Positions 1-7,790 of a stretch of 33,163 bases of DNA are shown here, in pieces (the first letter of the stretch is position 1; the number at the start of each line of letters is the position of its first letter). The notes under the pieces were generated by a model that was given only the letters and a program-made list of their open reading frames with translations, did no database searches and was not told where the DNA came from. Made by a program: the position numbers and the translations under genes. The stretch is from positions 1 to 33,163 of the forward strand of contig CASEZK010000056.1 of the NCBI GenBank assembly GCA_949292425.1, read 5' to 3'. This DNA is from an uncultured Oscillospiraceae bacterium (GTDB lineage Bacteria; Bacillota; Clostridia; Oscillospirales; Acutalibacteraceae).

Positions 1-61
1 GCTCGAACCGTCGACCTCTAGCGTGACAGGCTAGCGTTCTAACCAACTGAACTACCGGGCC
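1..61 (-). tRNA. tRNA-Asp (GTC), partial
   Basis: Reading leftward, the acceptor strand GGCCCGG starts at 61 and is followed by TA, a normal D arm and an anticodon arm. The anticodon stem is CTAGC/GCTAG around the loop CTGTCAC, giving anticodon GUC (aspartate). The T arm begins with GGTTCGA, but the 3' acceptor strand lies beyond base 1, so the gene is cut by the window edge. It sits 3 bases downstream of tRNA-Val and is probably co-transcribed with it. Confidence 0.93.
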
Positions 62-64
62 ATG

Positions 65-140
65 TGGTGGGAACAACAGGGCTCGAACCTGTGACCCTCT
101 GCTTGTAAGGCAGATGCTCTCCCAGCTGAGCTATGCTCCC
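65..140 (-). tRNA. tRNA-Val (TAC)
   Basis: A complete cloverleaf is readable leftward from 140. The acceptor strand GGGAGCA pairs with TGTTCCC, the discriminator base is A, and CCA is encoded at 67-65. The anticodon stem TCTGC/GCAGA encloses the loop CTTACAA, giving anticodon UAC (valine). The T arm contains GGTTCGAGCC. It is the promoter-proximal gene of a leftward tRNA cluster with tRNA-Asp. Confidence 0.95.
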
Positions 141-174
141 AAAACAAGTTGCAATTACATTAGCAATGATAATT

Positions 175-203
175 ATGATACTATACATTTTCGGAAAAGT
201 CAA
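175..203 (-). promoter_or_regulatory. Predicted sigma-A promoter of the tRNA-Val/Asp cluster
   Basis: On the minus strand, TTGACT (203-198) and TATCAT (180-175) are separated by exactly 17 bases, about 35 bases upstream of the tRNA-Val 5' end. No other gene lies between, so this is the likely stable-RNA promoter. Confidence 0.7.
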
Positions 204-254
204 CATGTATTTTTAAAAAATATAATTTAATTTTTATTTAGAAAAATGCTTATA

Positions 255-283
255 TTGAACTTTTGTATATTGTAATATATAAT
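255..283 (+). promoter_or_regulatory. Predicted sigma-A promoter for the small ORF and tatD
   Basis: TTGAAC (255-260), a 17-base spacer and TATAAT (278-283) lie about 35 bases upstream of the small ORF at 318. It is divergent from the tRNA promoter. Confidence 0.75.
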
Positions 284-317
284 AAAAAATAAAAACTTTT
301 GTGTTTGGGGTAGTTTT

Positions 318-437
318 ATGAAGGAAAGAAAAATGAAAAACTTTAAAGGCAAGTACGGTGTAGTTGTTAGAGTAATGGCACTTTTGTGTTCCATTTTATT
401 TTTAGGTTTTTTGTTTGTTCAAGTGTTAGTTAGATGA
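318..437 (+). CDS. Hypothetical 39-residue membrane peptide
   Basis: A short ORF begins at ATG 318, about 35 bases after a strong promoter, preceded by a GGGGT element. The product has a basic N-terminus (MKERKMKNFKGK) followed by one hydrophobic stretch from about residue 14 to 37 and a final Arg. That suggests a single-pass membrane peptide with its N-terminus inside. The stop at 435-437 overlaps an ATG at 434 in the tatD frame (ATGA), which would allow translational coupling. I do not recognise a family. It could simply be transcribed leader sequence for tatD, but promoter, start and overlap make a real gene plausible. Confidence 0.45.
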   Translation: MKERKMKNFKGKYGVVVRVMALLCSILFLGFLFVQVLVR

Positions 438-457
438 GTTGTAACAGAGGTATTGAG

Positions 458-1234
458 ATGCTGTGTAATATATTTGATTCTCATGCTCATTTTGACGATG
501 AAGCTTTTTCTAAAGACAGGGACGAACTACTTAGTGAACTATTTAACAACACTGTGTGCAATGTAATAAATGTAGGAGCGGATATGAAAAGCTCTGAGGA
601 GTCGATTAAGCTTGCAAACAAGTATTCTCAGATATATGCGTCAGTTGGCGCACACCCTCATTGTGTAAGTGACCTTCCTGAGAATTATATAGAAATATTT
701 TCAATCCTAGCGAAGAACAAGAAGGTTGTAGCAATAGGAGAAATGGGTCTAGATTACCACTATGACACAACTCCTAAAGATATGCAAAAAAAGTATTTTG
801 AAGAGCAGCTGATTTTGGCACAAAATTTGGACTTACCGGCTATAATTCATACTCGCGAGGCGACTGAAGATACGTTAAAAATATTAACGAAATATAAAGT
901 AAAGGGTACGGTACATTGTTTTTCTGAAAGCGTAGAAACTTTAAAGGAAGTCTTGAAAATAGGAATGTACATAAGCTTAGGTGGAGCGGTTACTTTTAAA
1001 AATGCAAGGAAATCGTTGGAAGTTGCTTATGAAGTTCCTATTGAAAGGCTTTTACTTGAAACAGACGCGCCTTACATGACTCCTGTGCCATTCAGAGGGA
1101 AAAGATGTGATTCTTCAATGATAAAATATACAGCTGAAAAAATCGCCGAAATTAAAGGCATGTCAGTGGAATTTTTATTAGAGCAAACTAGAACAAACGC
1201 AGAAAATTTGTTTTTATTAAAACGGGATGTATAG
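458..1234 (+). CDS. tatD: TatD family metal-dependent deoxyribonuclease
   Basis: The product is a 258-residue TIM-barrel hydrolase of the TatD/YcfH amidohydrolase superfamily, a metal-dependent DNase thought to act in DNA repair or turnover. The metal ligands are visible: HxH at the N-terminus (DSHAHFDD), Glu in GEMGLDYH, His in HTRE, His in HCFSE and Asp in ETDAPYM. The start is placed at ATG 458 because AGAGG lies 7 bases upstream and family members begin M-[LI]-x-D-[ST]-H-x-H. An in-frame ATG at 434 would add eight residues and overlap the preceding small ORF. The 3' end lies close to the next gene's ribosome binding site, so tatD and the glycosyltransferase are probably one transcript. 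Confidence 0.93.
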   Translation: MLCNIFDSHAHFDDEAFSKDRDELLSELFNNTVCNVINVGADMKSSEESIKLANKYSQIYASVGAHPHCVSDLPENYIEIFSILAKNKKVVAIGEMGLDYHYDTTPKDMQKKYFEEQLILAQNLDLPAIIHTREATEDTLKILTKYKVKGTVHCFSESVETLKEVLKIGMYISLGGAVTFKNARKSLEVAYEVPIERLLLETDAPYMTPVPFRGKRCDSSMIKYTAEKIAEIKGMSVEFLLEQTRTNAENLFLLKRDV

Positions 1235-1253
1235 AAAAAAGGAGAATAGGCTT

Positions 1254-3419
1254 ATGAAAATAAAAGAACTTTTTTTGAAGTCGTGTTATATTTTGAGGAA
1301 TGATGGAATGTTAGCACTTCTTAAAAAATTTTTTCATGTTATACACTTTAGAGGGAAAATGAAGCGTGGAAAATTAATGGATAAATGTTTTTGCGATGTC
1401 CTTTTTATAAATGGGTGCACATTACCACACCCTCACAGGTATAGAGTTAGTCATCAAATAGAACAACTAAAATCGAATAATTTTTCAGCTCAGGAGGTAT
1501 TTTATCAAAATCTTTCAATGGATTATATTAAAAGGTACCGATGTTTTATTTTTTTTAGGTGTCCTATAACAGATACAATTGAACGATTTATAGAACTTGC
1601 TAAGAAGGAAAATAAAAGAGTTTTTTTCGATATAGATGATCTTGTTATTGATGAGAAATATACTTCACAAATAAAATATTTAGGTAGTTTAAGTGAATCG
1701 GAGCTAAGGCTTTACAATGATGGAGTAAATAGAATGCAAAAAACTCTTAAATTGTGTGATTATGCAATTACAACTACAGAACGGCTTGCAGATGAGTTAA
1801 GAAGCTATGTAGGTGAGGTTTTTATAAACAGGAATACTGCATCTGAAGAGATGGTTAAACTTTCACTTAAAGCGCTTAAAAAAGAAGCTTTAAATAATAA
1901 AAACAATAAAGTTGTGCTAGGGTATTTTAGTGGAAGCATAACGCATAATGATGATTTTGAACTGATTTTACCTAGCGTTTTAAAAATAATGGAAGAAAAC
2001 CCAAACGTTTATTTAAAAATAGTTGGTTTATTAGATATACCAGAGGAGTTGAAACCATTTAATGATAGAATTTTAAAATCTAAATTCACAGATTGGAAAA
2101 TGTTGCCGGAAATTATTTGCTCAGTTGATGTTAACCTTGTACCGCTTTGTAATAATATTTTTAATGAAGCAAAGTCTGAGAATAAATGGATAGAGGCAAG
2201 TCTTTGTAAAACAGTAACGATCGCTAGCAATATAGGAGCATTCAAAACTTGCATTGAAAACGAAGTGGATGGCATACTGTGTGAAGATGATGAGTGGTTT
2301 GAAAAGCTAAGTTATTTAATAAAAAATGAAGACTATAGGAACAAAGTAGCTGAAAATGCATTTAAAAAAGTTAAAAGAGAAAAAATAACCACATATACAG
2401 GGAAACCGCTTGTGGATTTTATTGAAAGCAAACTTTCTAAGAACATATGTTTTATTTTACCTACAGTTAGTACTAGTGGAGGGGTAAATGTCGTACTGAA
2501 ACATTGTGAAATTCTAAAAAAACATGGTTGGGATGTAACAATCATTAATCAGGACATAAAAGAAAATATAAATGCTAGTACTTATGAAATAAATGTAATA
2601 TCAGCTATGACAACTAATATAATAGCACATATTGACGTTTGTGTTAGTACGTTATGGTCTACTATGTACTTTGTGAATAAAATTCCTAACATTAGAAACA
2701 GAAAATACTTAGTGCAAAATTTTGAAACAGACTTTTATAAAAATGGTAGTGCGTTAAAACAACTTGCAAATAGCACATATAATTTTGATAATGTAGATTA
2801 TTTAACTATTTCTGAATGGTGTAAAAGTTGGCTGGAGGATAAATTTAATCAAAGAGTTAAATTTGTACAAAATGGGTTAGATTTAAAATTATTTCCTTTT
2901 AGACAAAGGACATTTGAAGGGAAAATAAAAATTTTAATTGAAGGAAATTCAAAATCGTATTACAAAAATGTAGATGAAAGTTTTAAAATAATAGAAAAAT
3001 TGGATAGAGATAAATTTGAAATTTATTATTTGTCGTATGAGGGTGAACCCAAAGATTGGTACCATGTTGATAAATTTTATAATGATGTACCATATAAAAG
3101 AGTAGGAAATGTTTATAGTGAATGTGATATCTTAATAAAATCAAGTATTTTAGAAAGTTTTTCATACCCTCCTCTTGAAATGATGGCTACCGGGGGGATC
3201 TGTATAGTTGCACCTAATGGTGGAAATTTGGAATATTTAAAAGATGGGTATAATTGTTTGTTATATAATCCAGGAAATATAGATCAAGCAGTAGACTTGA
3301 TTAATAGTGTTGTAAGTAACAAAATGTTGAGGGAAAGAATAATTAAAAATGGATTAGAAACAGCTGGGCAGAGATCGTGGGACGCTATAGAAAAAAATGT
3401 AATAGGTTTATATGAATAG
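1254..3419 (+). CDS. Two-domain GT-B glycosyltransferase
   Basis: The product is a 721-residue cytoplasmic or peripheral protein with two glycosyltransferase modules, of the kind found in cell-surface polysaccharide synthesis. Module 1 (about residues 40-390) starts with DVLFINGCTLPHPHRYRV, then shows FFDIDDLV, GYFSGSITH and a C-terminal nucleotide-sugar half (NEAKSENKWIEA, SNIGAF). Module 2 (about 395-721) has the GT4 entry motif STSGGVNVVLKH, a LIEGNSKSYYKNVDESF segment and the GT4 E-x7-E-like stretch around ESFSYPPLEMMATGG. The start at 1254 has GGAG 9 bases upstream; the longer ORF from 1227 would overlap tatD without a ribosome binding site. The remnant of a GT2 domain follows 8 bases after the stop, so an ancestor may have been a larger multi-domain enzyme. 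The donor and acceptor sugars cannot be inferred. Confidence 0.85.
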   Translation: MKIKELFLKSCYILRNDGMLALLKKFFHVIHFRGKMKRGKLMDKCFCDVLFINGCTLPHPHRYRVSHQIEQLKSNNFSAQEVFYQNLSMDYIKRYRCFIFFRCPITDTIERFIELAKKENKRVFFDIDDLVIDEKYTSQIKYLGSLSESELRLYNDGVNRMQKTLKLCDYAITTTERLADELRSYVGEVFINRNTASEEMVKLSLKALKKEALNNKNNKVVLGYFSGSITHNDDFELILPSVLKIMEENPNVYLKIVGLLDIPEELKPFNDRILKSKFTDWKMLPEIICSVDVNLVPLCNNIFNEAKSENKWIEASLCKTVTIASNIGAFKTCIENEVDGILCEDDEWFEKLSYLIKNEDYRNKVAENAFKKVKREKITTYTGKPLVDFIESKLSKNICFILPTVSTSGGVNVVLKHCEILKKHGWDVTIINQDIKENINASTYEINVISAMTTNIIAHIDVCVSTLWSTMYFVNKIPNIRNRKYLVQNFETDFYKNGSALKQLANSTYNFDNVDYLTISEWCKSWLEDKFNQRVKFVQNGLDLKLFPFRQRTFEGKIKILIEGNSKSYYKNVDESFKIIEKLDRDKFEIYYLSYEGEPKDWYHVDKFYNDVPYKRVGNVYSECDILIKSSILESFSYPPLEMMATGGICIVAPNGGNLEYLKDGYNCLLYNPGNIDQAVDLINSVVSNKMLRERIIKNGLETAGQRSWDAIEKNVIGLYE

Positions 3420-3427
3420 TCACATAG

Positions 3428-3593
3428 ACGCCTTATGCAGAGCTTTATCACTATGAGTCTAAAAGCAGAGGTTATGTAAGATACTTCTGAAAAACAAAAG
3501 CGCTTTCAAAAGGAAATTAACCTTTTTAAAGAGAGATGGAGAAGTGAACTGAAAAAAGGTAACGAATTTTACAATCCCAATTTATTACAATAA
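3428..3593 (+). pseudogene. C-terminal remnant of a family-2 glycosyltransferase
   Basis: Translation from 3428 gives TPYAELYHYESKSRGYV, and after a one-base shift near 3477-3480 it continues DTSEKQKRFQKE and then FKERWRSELKKGNEFYNPNLLQ (written here in two pieces), ending at TAA 3591-3593. The P-Y-A-E-L-x-H-Y-E-S-x-S-R-G-Y, T-x-E-K-Q-x-R-F and Y-N-P-N-L signatures are the conserved tail of bacterial GT2 glycosyltransferases. The catalytic domain is missing, there is an in-frame stop just upstream and the frame is broken, so this is a decayed fragment. The usual text would read YEDT-x-EKQ, which locates the lesion at GTAAGAT. Confidence 0.75.
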
Positions 3594-3608
3594 AACTTAA
3601 CTAAAAGT

Positions 3609-3651
3609 AAACAGGTTGTCTCTAAAATGAGGTAGGCCTGTTTATTTTTTT
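3609..3651 (+). terminator. Rho-independent terminator before rpmH
   Basis: AAACAGG (3609-3615) pairs with CCTGTTT (3637-3643), with an inner CTC/GAG pairing, followed by a T-rich run to 3651. It ends the tatD-glycosyltransferase transcript. Confidence 0.75.
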
Positions 3652-3662
3652 AGGATGGTAGC

Positions 3663-3691
3663 TTGACAATAGCCGTGATTTTATTTATAAT
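3663..3691 (+). promoter_or_regulatory. Perfect-consensus sigma-A promoter of rpmH
   Basis: TTGACA (3663-3668), a 17-base spacer and TATAAT (3686-3691) match the sigma-A consensus at every position, 41 bases upstream of the rpmH start. The TTG of the -35 box could be mistaken for a start codon in frame with rpmH. Confidence 0.9.
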
Positions 3692-3731
3692 GATAACTTA
3701 TAAGGTTATAAACTCTAAGGAGGTATTTTTT

Positions 3732-3866
3732 ATGTTGAGAACCTATCAACCGAAAAAGCTTCATAGACAAAAGGAGCACGGTTTTAGAAAAAGAATGTCA
3801 GACAGAAACGGTCGCAAAGTATTAGCGCGAAGAAGAAGAAAAGGCAGAAAGCGCTTGTCGTACTAA
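3732..3866 (+). CDS. rpmH: 50S ribosomal protein L34
   Basis: The product is a 44-residue, strongly basic ribosomal protein of the large subunit. It has the family start M-x-R-T-Y-Q-P-K and the conserved GFRKRM and [11 protein letters not shown] stretches, and the length is normal for L34. ATG 3732 follows AAGGAGG with a normal spacing. An in-frame upstream TTG lies inside the promoter -35 box and is not used. It leads an operon with rnpA, yidD, yidC and jag; the order is standard for Bacillota, but dnaA is not found on its upstream side here. Confidence 0.97.
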   Translation: MLRTYQPKKLHRQKEHGFRKRMSDRNGRKVLARRRRKGRKRLSY

Positions 3867-3872
3867 TAATAA

Positions 3873-3903
3873 AGGCCACTTAAGTTTAGTGGTCTTAGTT
3901 TTT
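3873..3903 (+). terminator. Attenuator-like hairpin between rpmH and rnpA
   Basis: AGGCCACT (3873-3880) pairs with AGTGGTCT (3888-3895) around a 7-base loop, with a T-rich tail to 3903. It is probably a partial terminator that makes rpmH mRNA more abundant than that of the genes behind it, which fits the different need for L34 and the RNase P protein. Confidence 0.65.
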
Positions 3904-3939
3904 GCATGAGCGTTTAACTGAAAAGTAGAGGTTCCGCAA

Positions 3940-4290
3940 ATGAGTGATATAGTAACTTTAACGCGAAAAAAAGAATATAATCGCGCATATGCAAAAGGAA
4001 AATCTTTTGTTTCTGATTTGTTAGTTATTTATATTTTGAAAAATCGAAATAATGGCATAAGGTTAGGAGTAACTACAAGTAAAAAAATCGGAAATGCAGT
4101 TCAAAGAAATCGCGCGAGAAGAGTAATAAAGGAATCTTTTAGACATATTTTGCCTAGATTAAATGGTAACTTTGATATTGTATTCGTTGCCAGAAAAAAA
4201 ACGCCATTTGTTAAAAGTGCATATGTTGAAAAACAAATAGTTTATGGCTTTAATAAATTGAATTTGTTTGGCGCGTCTATTCGCAAATAA
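3940..4290 (+). CDS. rnpA: Ribonuclease P protein component
   Basis: The product is a 116-residue basic protein that binds the catalytic RNase P RNA and helps it cleave 5' leaders from pre-tRNAs. The N-terminus L-T-R-K-K-E-Y-x-R-A-Y and the RNR motif (GNAVQRNRARRVIKESFR, about residues 51-68) are diagnostic, and the size is typical. AGAGG sits 8 bases before the ATG. The stop codon overlaps the ribosome binding site of yidD, implying tight coupling. Confidence 0.96.
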   Translation: MSDIVTLTRKKEYNRAYAKGKSFVSDLLVIYILKNRNNGIRLGVTTSKKIGNAVQRNRARRVIKESFRHILPRLNGNFDIVFVARKKTPFVKSAYVEKQIVYGFNKLNLFGASIRK

Positions 4291-4302
4291 AGGTGTGGTA
4301 AT

Positions 4303-4533
4303 ATTAAAAAAATTATTTTGAAAGCCATAGGATTTTATCAAAAAAATATATCTCCTACAAAACCTCCTAGATGCAGGTTCAGGCCGACTTGTTCTGAATA
4401 TGCAGCGGTTTCAATAAAAAGATTTGGAGTTATTATTGGTGGGTTTTTATCTGTATTAAGACTGATGCGTTGTAACCCTTTGTTTAAAGGAGGACACGAC
4501 CCTGTTCCATTAAAAATATTCAAAAAACATTAA
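4303..4533 (+). CDS. yidD: Membrane protein insertion efficiency factor YidD, ATT start
   Basis: The product is a 76-residue YidD protein, a small membrane-associated factor that assists YidC-dependent insertion. Family motifs are visible: FYQKNISPTKPPRCRFRPTC, SEYA and MRCNPLFKGGHDPVP, with Cys 24, 30 and 57. The start is the point of interest. An ATT at 4303 gives the family-typical beginning MKKIILKAI and lies 7 bases after AAAGGTG (4289-4295). The first conventional start, TTG at 4318, would lose five residues and lie 22 bases from that site. ATT initiation is therefore preferred, as known for infC. The gene lies between rnpA and yidC, where it is usual. Confidence 0.88.
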   Translation: MKKIILKAIGFYQKNISPTKPPRCRFRPTCSEYAAVSIKRFGVIIGGFLSVLRLMRCNPLFKGGHDPVPLKIFKKH

Positions 4534-4554
4534 ATTTTCAATACGGAGGATTTT

Positions 4555-5499
4555 ATGCAGATTTTTTTTAACATAGGAAATGCTATAGGACAATTTGCCG
4601 GTTACATATTGTGGTTTTTCTTCGACGTGTTTGATAATTACGTATTTTCAGTTTTTTGCTTTACTTTATTTATAAAGATCTGTTCGTTTCCTTTTGAACT
4701 AAAAGGTCGTAAAGCTATGGCCAGAACGGCCAGAATCAATAAAAAAAGATTAGAGCTTGAAAGGAAATATAAAAATGACAGACAGAAACTTAGCGAAGAA
4801 ACCACAAAACTGTACCAACAAGAAGGAGTAAACCCGGCAGGAGGATGCCTTCCTCAATTGTTCCCGATGTTTGCTTTTATGGGAGTTTTATTTTCCATCA
4901 CTCAACCGTTGACGAACATGCTTCATATCGCGGCAGATAAGGTTTCAAATGCAATAGATATATTACCAAACCTTGTTGGGGAAAGTACGAAGTCCGGATT
5001 TTACAATAGAGCTTATTACTCTCAACTGAATGTAGTAAAATATTTTCCAAAATATCAAGATTCTTTTACAATGTTTAACGAGACTGAAAAAGGCTCAATT
5101 TTAAATTTTCATAAGGGGTTTAACTTTTTCGGACTAGACTTAACGCTCACTCCTAACGGGAGTTCATTCTCAGATTTTATCTGGCTGATACCGGTTCTGT
5201 GTATAGTGACAAACTTTTTATCGGTATTTCTAAGTCAGAAGTTAAATTCAGCACAGACTGGCGAGTTGAATGGTTGTATGAAATTTACGCCGTACTTGAT
5301 GTCAATACCGTACATATTATTTATTTTCAACGTTCCGGCCGGAGTCGGTGTTTATTATATAATCTTTAACTTTTTAGCTATAGTTCAAACTATGATAGTT
5401 GCGAAATTTTACAGTTCGCATATTTTAACAGCTAAGGAAGAAGCTGCAAGAATTGCTTTACTTGATATGGAAGAAAAAAATGTTTCAAAAAGGCAGTAA
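4555..5499 (+). CDS. yidC: Membrane protein insertase YidC/OxaA/SpoIIIJ
   Basis: The product is a 314-residue polytopic membrane insertase. Hydrophobic segments lie near residues 12-45, about 100-120, 205-230 and 245-285. A charged cytoplasmic hairpin (RKAMARTARINKKRLELERKY, residues 52-72 in pieces) is followed by the family motif PAGGCLPQLFPMFAFMGVL. No lipoprotein signal is seen. The position of the groove Arg of YidC/SpoIIIJ appears to be Lys 41 (TLFIKICSFPF), keeping the positive charge. The loop between the second and third hydrophobic segments is long. GGAGG precedes the ATG at 4555. Its neighbours yidD and jag are its usual partners. Confidence 0.93.
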   Translation: MQIFFNIGNAIGQFAGYILWFFFDVFDNYVFSVFCFTLFIKICSFPFELKGRKAMARTARINKKRLELERKYKNDRQKLSEETTKLYQQEGVNPAGGCLPQLFPMFAFMGVLFSITQPLTNMLHIAADKVSNAIDILPNLVGESTKSGFYNRAYYSQLNVVKYFPKYQDSFTMFNETEKGSILNFHKGFNFFGLDLTLTPNGSSFSDFIWLIPVLCIVTNFLSVFLSQKLNSAQTGELNGCMKFTPYLMSIPYILFIFNVPAGVGVYYIIFNFLAIVQTMIVAKFYSSHILTAKEEAARIALLDMEEKNVSKRQ

Positions 5500-5534
5500 A
5501 ATAAAATGTCTTTATATTTTTGGGGGTGCTTGTT

Positions 5535-6299
5535 TTGGTAAAAGAAGCTTTTGGAGTAGGAGAAACGATAAATTTAGCACAAGAGGACGCACGCAGAAAT
5601 TTAGCATTAAATAATTCAAATCAAGAAATTAACTATGAAATTGTACAAATGCCAATAAAAAAAACTTTAGGAATATTCGGTGGAAAGCAAGCAAAAGTAA
5701 AGGCTTCTGTTTGCATATCTCCGGCAAAAGTTGCTGCCAGTTATGTTGAGGGTATTTTAAAAGAGTTTGGTTTGAAAGACTTTAAAATAGAAATATCGGA
5801 AGGAAAGAATTCTGCTGAACTGACGATATCCGGTGAGAGAATTAGCCATATAATAGGCAGGAGAGGCAGACTACTTGATAACATACAGTATTTAGCAGGA
5901 CTGGTAGCAAATAGTGGTGAAAGTGATTATTTTAGATTGACTATAAATGCAGGTGATTATCGTTCTAGGCGCGAAAAGACTTTAGAATCTTTGGCAGAAA
6001 AAATAGCTATAAAAGCATTGAGAACAGGAAAGGCGCTAAACTTGGAACCTATGTCGCCTTATGAAAGGCGCATTATTCATTTGAAGGTAGAAAATATAGA
6101 TGGCGTAAAGTCTTGGTCGGAAGGTGAAGGCAAAGAAAGGCATATTGTTATATCCGCCGAGAACCCGGAAAATATAAAATCTTCTTATAAAAATCACAAT
6201 CGTAAGTTTAATTCAAATGATTTTCACAATAAGGGAAAAATTAGTAAAACAGAAATAAATGAAAAAGATATACCATTGTATGGAAAGGTAAATATTTAA
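5535..6299 (+). CDS. jag: Jag/KhpB-type RNA-binding protein, Jag_N-KH-R3H
   Basis: The product is a 254-residue RNA-binding protein of the Jag family (KhpB/EloR), linked to cell elongation control in Firmicutes. The Jag_N domain (about 1-50) begins VKEAFGVGETINLA. A KH domain follows with the GxxG loop HIIGRRGRLLDN, then an R3H domain with the R-x3-H signature in YERRIIHL. The tail is a polar, basic extension. TTG 5535 is chosen because GGGGGTG (5522-5528) is 6-7 bases upstream; a TTG at 5520 would place that site inside the gene. It is the last gene of the rpmH operon. Confidence 0.9.
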   Translation: MVKEAFGVGETINLAQEDARRNLALNNSNQEINYEIVQMPIKKTLGIFGGKQAKVKASVCISPAKVAASYVEGILKEFGLKDFKIEISEGKNSAELTISGERISHIIGRRGRLLDNIQYLAGLVANSGESDYFRLTINAGDYRSRREKTLESLAEKIAIKALRTGKALNLEPMSPYERRIIHLKVENIDGVKSWSEGEGKERHIVISAENPENIKSSYKNHNRKFNSNDFHNKGKISKTEINEKDIPLYGKVNI

Positions 6300-6306
6300 T
6301 TTAATC

Positions 6307-6351
6307 AAATCCTCGAATCCCAGAATCATATGGTGGGTTCGAGGATTTTTA
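6307..6351 (+). terminator. Rho-independent terminator after jag
   Basis: AAATCCTCGAA at the 5' side pairs with TTCGAGGATTT, with an inner CCC/GGG pairing, followed by a short T run at 6346-6350. It separates the rpmH-jag operon from mnmE. Confidence 0.8.
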
Positions 6352-6404
6352 GTTATTTAAGTTTTAGACAAAAAACAGAACAAATGTTGAGAAAGGAATG
6401 GACA

Positions 6405-7769
6405 ATGGGAAATAAAACAATAACTGCAATAGCCACCGCAAGAGGACAGGCCGGTATAGGTGTCATTAGGGTTTCCGGTGATGAGGCTGTGCAGATAGCT
6501 GACAGAGTGTTTAAGTCGGCAAGTGGAAAGAAAGTTAAAGATTTAAGCGGATATAGCGCTTTATATGGGCGAGTTTATGATGGCGAAGAGTGCGTAGATG
6601 AAGTCATAACGCTTGTCTTTAAAGCGCCAAAAAGCTACACAGGAGAGGATGTAGTAGAGATTCAATGCCATGGTGGCATATTTGTGACGGAGCAGATATT
6701 GAAGATGATTTTAGATAACGGTGCAGTGCTAGCTTCTCCTGGTGAATTTACTCAAAGAGCTTTTTTGAATGGTAAACTTGATTTAACAGAAGCAGAGGCT
6801 GTGATGGGTATAATAAGTGCTCAAGGAAAGCAGGCATCTAGAGCAGCTTTGGCAATGCGAGATGGAGCACTTAGCAAAAGGATTGTTTCTATAAAAAATG
6901 AATTGTTAGATTTAGCGGCACATTTGTCTGTATTTTCAGATTATCCTGACGAGGACATACCTGAGTTGAGCGAAGAAAGTTTAGACAAGAGTCTTTGCAA
7001 AGTGAAAGAAAGATTGGAAAGGCTTTTAAACACTTATAATGACGGAAAATTATTTAGAGAAGGCATAGATACAGTCATAGTGGGCAAGCCAAATGTAGGA
7101 AAATCTACGATAATGAACTTTTTGTCTGGCACTGCGCGCAGTATAGTGACAAACATACCTGGAACTACCAGGGACGTAGTGGAGGAAACTGTTACTTTTG
7201 GGGATTTTGTCTTAAAAATAGCGGATACGGCGGGGATCAGGGAAACTTATGATATAGTCGAAAGAATAGGTGTAGAAATAGCGAAAAACAAAATAAAAAG
7301 TGCAGATTTGATTTTGATGGTTTTTGATTTATCTAGGGAAATTTCTGTGGAAGATGTAGAACTTTTAAATCTGGCAAACACCAATACTATTGCCATTTTT
7401 AACAAATCGGACCTGGAGAGAAAGTTTGTCTGTAATGAAGTTTTAAATAAAATAAACAGGGTGGTATATTTGTCTGCAGAATCGGGTGAAGGCTTTGAAA
7501 ATTTAAAAAAGGAAATTTCGCAGGTTGTTCAAGCTGAAAAAATAAATCCAAATGAAGGCATGATATCGAACCAGAGACAATTTATGGACGTTAAATCTGC
7601 ACTTAGTAATGTGATTGAGGCGATGAATGCCTTGAAAGATGGCTTTACATTGGATGCTATCACGGTGTTGATTGAAGATGCGATAGGAGATTTGTTAAAA
7701 CTAACAGGCGAAAGAGTAACCGAATCTGTTACCAATGAGGTTTTTTCTAAGTTTTGTGTTGGAAAATGA
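6405..7769 (+). CDS. mnmE: tRNA uridine-5-carboxymethylaminomethyl modification GTPase MnmE
   Basis: The product is a 454-residue GTPase that, with MnmG, modifies U34 of tRNAs reading split-box codons. It has an N-terminal tetrahydrofolate-binding domain, a helical domain and an inserted G domain with G1 GKPNVGKS (227-234), G2 TTRD (254-257), G3 DTAG (274-277) and G4 NKSD. The C-terminus is FCVGK, where CIGK is the usual form, so the functional Cys is present. ATG 6405 follows AAAGGA by 7 bases; the ORF is open a further 25 codons upstream, but that stretch overlaps the terminator of jag. mnmG follows 21 bases later. Confidence 0.96.
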   Translation: MGNKTITAIATARGQAGIGVIRVSGDEAVQIADRVFKSASGKKVKDLSGYSALYGRVYDGEECVDEVITLVFKAPKSYTGEDVVEIQCHGGIFVTEQILKMILDNGAVLASPGEFTQRAFLNGKLDLTEAEAVMGIISAQGKQASRAALAMRDGALSKRIVSIKNELLDLAAHLSVFSDYPDEDIPELSEESLDKSLCKVKERLERLLNTYNDGKLFREGIDTVIVGKPNVGKSTIMNFLSGTARSIVTNIPGTTRDVVEETVTFGDFVLKIADTAGIRETYDIVERIGVEIAKNKIKSADLILMVFDLSREISVEDVELLNLANTNTIAIFNKSDLERKFVCNEVLNKINRVVYLSAESGEGFENLKKEISQVVQAEKINPNEGMISNQRQFMDVKSALSNVIEAMNALKDGFTLDAITVLIEDAIGDLLKLTGERVTESVTNEVFSKFCVGK

Positions 7770-7790
7770 TATAAAAAGAGGTTGAAGATA

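Noticed and set aside
434..457. TatD start at ATG 434
   Set aside because: It adds eight residues not seen at the family start, and the ribosome binding site AGAGG fits the ATG at 458.
3663..3731. N-terminal extension of L34 from a TTG at 3663
   Set aside because: The TTG is part of a perfect -35 box, the extension covers the promoter, and the ATG at 3732 has AAGGAGG and gives a normal L34.
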